From the NCBI GenBank assembly GCA_017882025.1, contig JADGQG010000045.1, positions 1-11,638 of the forward strand: a stretch of DNA of 11,638 nt, read 5' to 3'. Source of the stretch: Chloroflexota bacterium. GTDB lineage: Bacteria > Chloroflexota > Limnocylindria > Limnocylindrales > CSP1-4. Position numbers and translations under genes: made by a program. Shown in pieces: positions 6,472 through 11,638 of this stretch. The first letter of the stretch is position 1. Every line of letters begins with the position of its first letter. The notes beneath the pieces were generated by a model. That model was not told the origin of the DNA and did not search any database. It worked only from the letters and a program-made list of their open reading frames with translations.

Positions 6472-7596
6472 GTGCGAGCCTGGAGCGATGCCACCCCGCC
6501 TCCGCCCGGCGATCCGGCGACGCTCGAGGAGCTCCGCCGCGCGGCCGCAGCGGATGCGAGCGCCGTGGATCCGGAAGTGACGGACGTGGTGCCTGCCGCG
6601 AACGCGGCCTCGGCCGACCCCGGCGCCCCACGACCGGCCGACCCTGCGCTGCCCGCGGGGGCGCACCGACACGGCGACGAGGTTCACCTGGAGGCTCACG
6701 CGCATCCGCACGTGGCGGCACCGGATGACGGCCGCCCGATCATCGGGATCGTGGGTGGCGGGCCGGTCGGGCTGACCCTGGGTGCAGCCCTCACCGCCGC
6801 CGGCTGGCAGGTGGGCGCCGTGGCCAGTCGCGACCCGGCGCGCCGGGAGCGCTTCCGCCGGCTGGTCCCCGGCGCCCGGGCGTTCGCCGAACCCGCCAGC
6901 GTCCTGGACGACTGCCATCTCGTGATCATCGCCGTCCCCGACGACGCGATCGCCGACGTCGCCGCCGGCATGCATCTCTACTCCGGGCAGGCGCTGGTCC
7001 ACACGAGCGGCCTGCACGGCACCGAGGTGCTGGCCGCCGCCCGCGCAGCCGGCACGTCGTGTGGGTCGTTCCACCCGCTGGTCGCGTTCGCGGACGTGGA
7101 TCGCGCCCTGGCGGCGCTGCGCGGCGCGACCGTGGCGATCGAGGGCGATGACGACATCCTCGACCTCCTCGCGGAGATGGCCCAGTCGATCGGTGCGTTG
7201 CCCGTCCGGCTGGCGCCGGGCTCGAAGCCCGCGTACCACGCTGCCGCCGTGCTCGCGGCGGGTGGCCTCATCGCGCTCCTCGACGTGATCGCAGAGGTCG
7301 CGGCGCGAGCCGGCCTCGACGAAGCCGGCGCGCTGGCCGTCTACGGCCCACTCACCGCCCAGGCACTTGGCAATGCCCGGGCGCTGGGGATCGCGCCCGC
7401 CCTCACTGGTCCCGGCGTCCGCGGAGACGCGGGGACCATCGAGGCCCACCTTGCCGCGCTCGAGGTCGGCGCGCCCGCGACGCTGGACACGTACCGCGCG
7501 CTCGTGCGGCGCCAGGTGGCCATCGCCGAGGCGCGGCGCGGCCTCGCCCCGGAAACCGCAGCACGCCTGCGCGCGGAACTTGCAGATCGCCGCTGA
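6472..7596 (+). CDS. Rossmann-like/DUF2520 protein with His-rich N-terminal extension
   Basis: From the GTG at 6472 the protein has 374 residues. Residues 89-374 are the recognised part: an NAD(P)-binding GIVGGGPVG (92-100), then VIIAVPDDAI (151-160), HTSGLHG (177-183), SFHPLVAF (199-206), SKPAYHAAAVLAAGG (251-265) and TGPGVRGDAGTIEAHL (312-327). This order is characteristic of the Rossmann plus DUF2520 family, related in fold to ProC and 6-phosphogluconate-type dehydrogenases. The reaction is not established. Elsewhere these genes often lie near panC, but no pantothenate gene is present here. Residues 1-88 are an extension rich in Ala and Pro with six His between 65 and 80 (HRHGDEVHLEAHAHPH). 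Its codons keep the strong GC third-position bias, and the Shine-Dalgarno supports the early start, so I consider it translated. The gene is probably monocistronic. Confidence 0.85.
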   Translation: MRAWSDATPPPPGDPATLEELRRAAAADASAVDPEVTDVVPAANAASADPGAPRPADPALPAGAHRHGDEVHLEAHAHPHVAAPDDGRPIIGIVGGGPVGLTLGAALTAAGWQVGAVASRDPARRERFRRLVPGARAFAEPASVLDDCHLVIIAVPDDAIADVAAGMHLYSGQALVHTSGLHGTEVLAAARAAGTSCGSFHPLVAFADVDRALAALRGATVAIEGDDDILDLLAEMAQSIGALPVRLAPGSKPAYHAAAVLAAGGLIALLDVIAEVAARAGLDEAGALAVYGPLTAQALGNARALGIAPALTGPGVRGDAGTIEAHLAALEVGAPATLDTYRALVRRQVAIAEARRGLAPETAARLRAELADRR

Positions 7597-7607
7597 GGCG
7601 CTACGAT
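7580..7607 (+). promoter_or_regulatory. Putative promoter upstream of the NUDIX-gcv operon
   Basis: TTGCAG (7580-7585), a weak -35 match, is separated by 16 nt from TACGAT (7602-7607), a good -10 box. The -10 is followed by 6 nt and then an ATG at 7614. The -35 overlaps the last codons of the DUF2520 gene. This is the only promoter-like element I see before the NUDIX and gcv genes, so it may drive the operon, either with a leaderless first ORF or with a leader of about 308 nt. Confidence 0.45.
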
Positions 7608-7613
7608 CTGCAC

Positions 7614-7934
7614 ATGCAGCGAAGCTTCGCCGCGAGGTTCGCGGTTCGCCCGGCGGCCAGTTTCCCGACGCCACCGCCGCGGCTCCGGGAACGCCGCCTC
7701 GGCCTCCATCGCCATGTGGGCTTCCAGGCCTCGACGGATCGCCCGACGATTGTTCGCCGGACGGATCTCGGGCCGGTTGTCCTCCTGCGCGCCGACTGGC
7801 GCGCGGTCACGCCTGAGCGACCGCATCGCGCGGCCGGTGTCGCGGGCCCTCTGGCGGCGGTCCGCTGGGCGAAGCTCGAGGTCCGGAGTCCCGGTCGTCG
7901 CGTGCGCGCCGCGTCGGCACCGTGGCGCGGCTGA
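7614..7934 (+). CDS. Possible small Arg-rich hypothetical protein (106 residues), or a long leader
   Basis: This ORF fills the otherwise gene-free 325 bp between the DUF2520 and NUDIX genes and overlaps the NUDIX start by 13 bp. In favour: the ATG lies 6 nt after a TACGAT box, as at two other genes here, and the overlap would allow translational coupling. Against: the product is very basic and matches no family I know. By hand count about two thirds of second codon positions are G or C, which is high for real protein, and third positions are only about 80% G+C. If it is not coding, the segment is a long untranslated leader of the NUDIX-gcv operon. I see no glycine riboswitch core in it. Confidence 0.3.
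   Translation: MQRSFAARFAVRPAASFPTPPPRLRERRLGLHRHVGFQASTDRPTIVRRTDLGPVVLLRADWRAVTPERPHRAAGVAGPLAAVRWAKLEVRSPGRRVRAASAPWRG
7619..7630. repeat. 12-bp palindrome just downstream of the operon promoter, with TTCGC repeats
   Basis: GCGAAGCTTCGC (7619-7630) is a perfect palindrome starting about 5 nt after the predicted transcription start. It is followed by two tandem copies of GGTTCGC (7636-7642 and 7643-7649). Its position suits an operator. However, several 12-bp palindromes are expected by chance in a window of this size and GC content, so only the location makes it notable. Confidence 0.3.
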
Positions 7935-8377
7935 GGCGCGCCACCGCTACGTCCGCGGGCGGGATTGTCGTCCGCACCATCGCCGGTGTTCTGCATCTCG
8001 TCGTCGGCCACCGCCGTCGCCTGGGCGACGGCGGTTCGTGGACGCTCCCGAAGGGAACACCGAACCCACTCGAGACGCTCGAGGAGACGGCCCTCCGTGA
8101 AGTCGCCGAGGAGACCGGGCTGGAGGTGCGTATCGTGGCCCCGATCGATCGTATCGAGTACGTGTTCGTCCAGGGGGGCGCGAAGATCCACAAGACGGTC
8201 CATTTCTGGCTGATGGAGCCGATCGGCGGCGACCTTGCCGGCCACGACCACGAGTTCGACGAGGTGCGCTGGGTCCCGCTGGCGGATGCGCCCGGGCTGC
8301 TCACGTTCGAGACGGAGCGCGCGCTGGTCGAGCGAGCCGCCGGCATGATCGCCGGGGCCAGCGGGGCCCGGGCATGA
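7922..8377 (+). CDS. NUDIX hydrolase
   Basis: This 151-residue protein carries a complete Nudix box, G45-x5-E51-x7-R59-E60-V-A-E63-E64-T-G66-L67, which binds Mg2+ and cleaves a nucleoside-diphosphate-linked bond. The first strand (SAGGIVVR, 11-18) and WTLPKG (40-45) are typical of MutT and diadenosine-polyphosphate hydrolase types. WTLPKG followed by the box and a later FWLMEP strand resembles small Ap4A/Ap6A hydrolases (Ndx1-like). The substrate is not decided by sequence. The GTG start has no Shine-Dalgarno and sits inside the end of the 7614 ORF. The stop overlaps the gcvT start in an ATGA, so the two genes are almost certainly cotranscribed and translationally coupled. A link to glycine cleavage (housekeeping of dinucleotides or damaged nucleotides alongside folate and NAD use) would be speculation. 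Confidence 0.93.
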   Translation: MARLRRATATSAGGIVVRTIAGVLHLVVGHRRRLGDGGSWTLPKGTPNPLETLEETALREVAEETGLEVRIVAPIDRIEYVFVQGGAKIHKTVHFWLMEPIGGDLAGHDHEFDEVRWVPLADAPGLLTFETERALVERAAGMIAGASGARA

Positions 8378-9495
8378 CGGAGATCGCGCTTCCAACCGAC
8401 GGATCGCGCGCCACGCCGCTCCTGTCGCGCCACGTCGCGCTGGGCGCGCGGATGATCGATTTCGGTGGCTGGCAGATGCCCGTCCAGTACACCTCGATCC
8501 TCAACGAGCACCGGGCGGTTCGCGAACGAGCCGGCCTGTTCGATCTCTCTCACATGGGCGAGCTCTTCGTCGAGGGCCCTGATGCAGGCCCGGCGCTCGC
8601 GGGTGCCCTCGTGACGGACCCGACGTCGCTGGAGGTGGGTCGCGCCCATTACTCCATGATCTGTGCCCCTGATGGCGGCGTCATTGACGACCTGATTGTC
8701 TACCGACTTGCCGAAGATCGGTTCCTCGTCGTCGCGAACGCCTCCAACGCCCCCGTCGTCTCCGATGCGCTCGTCGAGCGCATCGAGGCGAGCCGCTCCA
8801 TCCTCGACGACGGCTCCCTCGCAACCGCGCTCGTGGCCGTGCAGGGACCAGCGGCGCGGGGAATCCTCGGACCGCTCACCGACGTGAACCTGGCGACCCT
8901 TCGCTACTACGCGATCGCCGAGGGCGTGGTGGCGGGAATGCCGGCGCTCGTCGCGCGGACGGGCTACACGGGGGAGGACGGGTTCGAGGTTTTCGTCGAC
9001 AACGCGGCCGCCGGGGAGCTGTGGGACATCCTCCTGGGCGCCGGTGCACCGTCGGGCCTCGTGCCGGTCGGGCTCGGCGCCCGCGACACGCTTCGGCTGG
9101 AGGCCGGCATGCCGCTCTACGGCAACGAGCTGGACCGCTCCACGACCCCCTTCGAGGCCGGGCTCGGCCGGGTCGTCAAGCTGGCCAAAGCGGGGAACTT
9201 CGTGGGCCGCGAGGCGCTCACCCGAGCCGCAAAGGCGGGCCCGCGGCGGCTGCTCGTGGGCCTCGCCGTGCGTGGGCGTGGGATCGCGCGCCACGGGTAC
9301 CCGGTCTGGGCAGGGGACCGACGGGCCGGCATCGTCACCTCCGGCACGCAGTCGCCGACCCTCGGCCTGCCGATCGCGATGGCGTACGTCGCCCCGGGCG
9401 ACGCCGTGATGGGTACGATGCTCGAGGTGGAGATCCGCGACACGCGAGCCGTCGCGGAGGTCGTCCCGCTCCCGTTCTACTCCCGGGCCCGATGA
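8374..9495 (+). CDS. gcvT: Aminomethyltransferase, T protein of glycine cleavage
   Basis: GcvT takes the aminomethyl group from lipoylated GcvH and passes the methylene to tetrahydrofolate, releasing ammonia. The 373-residue length is normal. Hallmarks in order: DFGGWQMPVQY (29-39), HRAVRERAGLFDLSHMGE (46-63), GGVIDDLIVYR (101-111) with the expected catalytic Asp at 105 or 106, ARTGYTGEDGFEVF (194-207), GLGARDTLRLEAGMPLYGNEL (233-252, folate-binding region), and TPFEAGLGRVVK (258-269). The DDLIVY motif separates it from the folate-binding YgfZ-type relatives, which lack the catalytic set. The start ATG overlaps the NUDIX stop by 4 bp. No strong Shine-Dalgarno precedes it, so translation probably depends on coupling. 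It is followed by an 82-bp gap before gcvH. Confidence 0.97.
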   Translation: MTEIALPTDGSRATPLLSRHVALGARMIDFGGWQMPVQYTSILNEHRAVRERAGLFDLSHMGELFVEGPDAGPALAGALVTDPTSLEVGRAHYSMICAPDGGVIDDLIVYRLAEDRFLVVANASNAPVVSDALVERIEASRSILDDGSLATALVAVQGPAARGILGPLTDVNLATLRYYAIAEGVVAGMPALVARTGYTGEDGFEVFVDNAAAGELWDILLGAGAPSGLVPVGLGARDTLRLEAGMPLYGNELDRSTTPFEAGLGRVVKLAKAGNFVGREALTRAAKAGPRRLLVGLAVRGRGIARHGYPVWAGDRRAGIVTSGTQSPTLGLPIAMAYVAPGDAVMGTMLEVEIRDTRAVAEVVPLPFYSRAR

Positions 9496-9504
9496 CCCAC
9501 GCTG

Positions 9505-9520
9505 CCGCCGGCCCCGGCGG
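9505..9520 (+). other. Small GC hairpin between gcvT and gcvH
   Basis: CCGCCG-GCCC-CGGCGG forms a 6-bp all-GC stem with a 4-nt loop 9 nt after the gcvT stop. There is no following T-run, so it is not a standard terminator. It lies in the only sizeable gap of the operon and could affect relative expression or mRNA processing, or it may be compositional. Confidence 0.3.
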
Positions 9521-9577
9521 TGGACGACGCCACGTTCGTGCGGCAGCGACCGCGTCAGCACGGAGGTTCCCCGGCCC

Positions 9578-9958
9578 ATGATCCCGTCCGATCTTCGCTA
9601 CACGAAAGAGCATGAGTGGGTCCGCGTCGAGGGGGACGTTGCGACGGTCGGGATCACCCAACATGCCGCCGACCAGCTTGGTGACATCGTCTTCGTCGAA
9701 CTGCCCGAGCCCGGTCGCGTGCTCGCGCAGTTCGCGACGTTCGGCGTCGTGGAGTCCGTGAAGGCCGTCAGCGACCTCTTCGCGCCCGTGGCCGGGGAGG
9801 TTCTCGAAGGGAACGCGAGCCTCCTCGCGACGCCCGAGGTCGTCAACAGCGACCCATATGGCACCGGCTGGATGCTGCGGATCCGGCTCTCGGACCGCTC
9901 CCAGCTGGAGCAGCTCCTCGACGCGGCCGCATACGAGGCACTCACCGCGGAGGGCTGA
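9578..9958 (+). CDS. gcvH: Glycine cleavage system H protein (lipoyl carrier)
   Basis: This 126-residue protein has the family's usual length. Its lipoyl arm shuttles the aminomethyl intermediate from the P protein to the T protein, and the dihydrolipoyl form goes to the L protein. The lipoylated Lys is predicted at 62 within VVESVKAVSDLFAPVAGEV (57-75). The N-terminus (LRYTKEHEWVRVEGD, 6-20), GITQHAADQLGDIVFVELPE (25-44) and NSDPYGTGWMLRI (90-102) are conserved H-protein blocks. A GGAGG at 9562-9566 lies 11 nt before the ATG, a slightly long spacing. The stop is 4 nt before gcvPA, whose Shine-Dalgarno (GGAGG, 9949-9953) lies within the gcvH 3' end, so the two are tightly linked. Confidence 0.97.
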   Translation: MIPSDLRYTKEHEWVRVEGDVATVGITQHAADQLGDIVFVELPEPGRVLAQFATFGVVESVKAVSDLFAPVAGEVLEGNASLLATPEVVNSDPYGTGWMLRIRLSDRSQLEQLLDAAAYEALTAEG

Positions 9959-9962
9959 TCCC

Positions 9963-11369
9963 ATGGTGTACGGACCGCACACCCCGGACGACCGGTCGCG
10001 GATGCTCGCGGCGCTCGGAATCGGCTCGGTGGACGAGCTGTTCGAGGTGATCCCGCCGGCGGTTCGGGCCGGCGCCATGGACCTTCCGCCGGGGCTCACG
10101 GAGCTGGAGCTCATGGCCCGGCTGCGAACCCTGGCGGGTCACAACCGTGTCGATCTTGCCAGCTTCCTGGGCGCAGGCGTCTATCGCCACCACCTGCCGC
10201 CGGTGGTCGACCAGGTCCTTCTCCGCAGCGAGTTCTACACCGCCTACACGCCCTACCAGCCGGAGATCAGCCAGGGGACGCTCCAGACGATCTATGAGTA
10301 CCAGTCACTCCTCGCCGAGCTGACGGGCCTGGACGTCGTCTCCGCCTCTCATTACGACGGGGCGACGGCAACCGCGGAGGCGGCGCTCATGACCTGCCGG
10401 GCGACTCGCCGCGAGCGGGTGCTCGTCTCTCGCGGGGTCCATCCGCAGTCCCGCCAGACGCTGGGGACCTACTTCGCCGGTCCGAACATCGCCTTCGACG
10501 AGGTTCCGCTCGCCACCGATGGGCCGGATGCGGGCACGACGGACCTCGCTGCGCTCGCACGCCTTCTGGACGATCCCGAGCGGCCGATTGCGGGAGTGGT
10601 TGCGGCCCAGCCCAACGTCCTGGGCCTGCTGGAGTCGATGGGGGAGATTGGTCGGCTCGCGCATGCGGCGGGCGCCCTGTTCGTCGCCGCGGTGGAGCCG
10701 GTCTCCCTCGCGGTGCTCGCGCCGCCGGCCGCCTACGGGGCGGACATCGCGGCGGGGGAGGGTCAGCCGCTCGGCATCCCGCCCCAGTACGGCGGCCCGT
10801 ACCTGGGGATCCTTGCCTGCCGTGATTCCCTCGTCCGCCAGATCCCGGGGCGCCTGATCGGCATGACCAGCGACGTCGATGGCCGGCGCGCCTACGTGAT
10901 GACCATGCGGGCGCGCGAGCAGGACATCCGGCGCGAGAAAGCGGCCAGCAACATCTGCACGAACCAGGCGCTGTGCGCTCTCGCCGCCGCCGTGTACGTG
11001 GCAGCGCTCGGGCCCGGGGGGCTCCGCGACGTGGCCGCGACGGGCGCGGCCCGCGCCGCGGAGCTGGCCGCCGCGCTCGCCGACGCCGGGGCGCCCCGCC
11101 TGCATCCGGGCCCATACCTCAACGAGTTCGCGGTCCGCGTCCCCGACGCGATCTCGGTCCACCGCCGGCTCCTCCATCGCGGGATCCTTGCCGGGATTCC
11201 GCTCGCAGAGCTGGAGCCGGGCGATCCGTCGCTCGCCGATGGCCTCCTTGTCTGCGCGACGGAAACCACGACGCCGGAGGAGATCGAGCTGTTCGCCTGG
11301 GCGCTCCGCGATGAGCTGAGCGCCCGGCCGGGTGTCCCGGGCGCAGGGATCGGGGAGGGGATTCGATGA
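9963..11369 (+). CDS. gcvPA: Glycine decarboxylase (P protein) subunit 1
   Basis: This is the N-terminal half-type subunit of the split, PLP-dependent glycine decarboxylase, which releases CO2 from glycine and loads the aminomethyl group on GcvH. It has 468 residues, slightly above the usual 440-460. Hallmarks: FLGAGVYRHHLPPVVD (68-83), YTPYQPEISQGTLQ (95-108), ASHYDGATATAEAA (128-141), GEGQPLG (265-271), YGGPYLGILA (276-285) and REKAASNICTNQALCAL (324-340). The PLP Lys is expected in the partner subunit GcvPB. The ATG at 9963 is chosen because it has GGAGG 9 nt upstream and a proper N-terminus. An upstream in-frame start at 9858 lies inside gcvH. Its stop overlaps the gcvPB start (ATGA), as suits subunits needed in equal amounts. 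Confidence 0.97.
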   Translation: MVYGPHTPDDRSRMLAALGIGSVDELFEVIPPAVRAGAMDLPPGLTELELMARLRTLAGHNRVDLASFLGAGVYRHHLPPVVDQVLLRSEFYTAYTPYQPEISQGTLQTIYEYQSLLAELTGLDVVSASHYDGATATAEAALMTCRATRRERVLVSRGVHPQSRQTLGTYFAGPNIAFDEVPLATDGPDAGTTDLAALARLLDDPERPIAGVVAAQPNVLGLLESMGEIGRLAHAAGALFVAAVEPVSLAVLAPPAAYGADIAAGEGQPLGIPPQYGGPYLGILACRDSLVRQIPGRLIGMTSDVDGRRAYVMTMRAREQDIRREKAASNICTNQALCALAAAVYVAALGPGGLRDVAATGAARAAELAAALADAGAPRLHPGPYLNEFAVRVPDAISVHRRLLHRGILAGIPLAELEPGDPSLADGLLVCATETTTPEEIELFAWALRDELSARPGVPGAGIGEGIR

Positions 11370-11638
11370 GCGTCACGGGACCGAAGCTCCAACCGACGCT
11401 CTTCGAGCTGTCCGGCACCGGCCGGGCCGCCGGACGCCGCATCCCCGCACCGCCCGCAGATGCACTGGATCGTCTCCCGGCCGCCGCGTGCCGGGCCGTG
11501 CCGCCCGCGCTCCCCGAGGTGGACGAGGCGTCCCTCGTTCGCCACTACGTCAACCTCTCGCAGCTCAACTGGGGCGTGGACACGGGCTTCTACCCGCTCG
11601 GGTCGTGCACCATGAAGTACAACCCGAAGGTCAACGAA
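11366..11638 (+). CDS. gcvPB: Glycine decarboxylase subunit 2, 5' part (cut by window edge)
   Basis: Ninety-one codons are visible and the frame is open to the window end. The family is about 480-520 residues, so roughly four fifths are missing, including the PLP-binding Lys. The visible part is diagnostic: the N-terminus is GPKLQPTLFELS (5-16), and the last stretch, LSQLNWGVDTGFYPLGSCTM (63-82) then KYNPKVNE (84-91), is the classic start of the GcvPB fold-type I domain. GGAGG (11354-11358) lies 7 nt before the ATG, and the start overlaps the gcvPA stop by 4 bp. Confidence 0.96.
   Translation, partial: MSVTGPKLQPTLFELSGTGRAAGRRIPAPPADALDRLPAAACRAVPPALPEVDEASLVRHYVNLSQLNWGVDTGFYPLGSCTMKYNPKVNE

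Noticed and set aside
3977..6580. 867-codon ORF on the plus strand opposite acnA
   Set aside because: It is an antisense shadow of acnA produced by the strong GC third-position bias. Its translation is low-complexity (Arg, Gly, Asp, His) with no domain, while acnA has every family motif.
7597..7921. Glycine riboswitch upstream of the gcv operon
   Set aside because: I looked for the conserved core elements (such as the CAGG...AAAGGAC-type 3' segment) and found none. A covariance-model search would be decisive.
7601..8395. Minus-strand ORF covering the gap before NUDIX
   Set aside because: About half of it is antisense to NUDIX, and it shows no family features. The gap part has no independent start signal on that strand.
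7807..9579. 590-codon minus-strand ORF opposite NUDIX and gcvT
   Set aside because: It is an antisense shadow with low-complexity Arg/Glu/Asp-rich sequence and no recognisable domain. The plus-strand genes are certain.
9858..9962. Upstream start for gcvPA inside gcvH
   Set aside because: It would overlap gcvH by 100 bp. ATG at 9963 has a well-placed GGAGG and the normal N-terminus.

Overview
The window is about 70% GC, dense in genes, and has no insertion sequences, phage genes, CRISPR arrays or RNA genes that I can recognise. The glycine decarboxylase is split into two subunits (gcvPA and gcvPB). One secreted-type protein has a long Pro/Ala/Ser/Thr linker, and some genes appear to be leaderless. 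Together these suggest a high-GC environmental bacterium, most plausibly a Chloroflexota lineage such as Limnocylindria. This placement is an inference from gene style and was not tested by a search.

Left part (1-3649). The 3' end of an unidentified plus-strand gene (1-156) faces a minus-strand DHA3-type MFS exporter (345-1613). Next, also on the minus strand, is a membrane-anchored C39-like cysteine peptidase (1785-2666). A stand-alone ABC ATPase of the ModF/YlmA type (2831-3649) is transcribed divergently from the peptidase and has no permease beside it.

Centre (3680-7596). Aconitase AcnA (3680-6352, minus) is tail-to-tail with the ABC gene. It diverges from a Rossmann/DUF2520 protein (6472-7596) that carries an unusual His-rich N-terminal extension of about 88 residues. 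The 119 bp between them must hold both promoters.

Right part (7597-11638). After 325 bp with no securely assigned gene (a promoter-like box, a palindrome and a weak 106-codon ORF) comes a tight operon: NUDIX hydrolase, gcvT, gcvH, gcvPA, gcvPB. The junctions are a 4-bp overlap, an 82-bp gap, a 4-bp gap and a 4-bp overlap. It encodes the T, H and split P proteins of the glycine cleavage system. gcvPB is cut by the window edge. The L protein is not in the window.

The most interesting sequence-level signal is a TANNNT box exactly 6 nt before the start codon at three places (MFS, ABC ATPase, and the ORF at 7614), which points to leaderless transcription. I see no clearly new multi-gene system. 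The other findings are residue-level or architectural oddities in otherwise ordinary genes.
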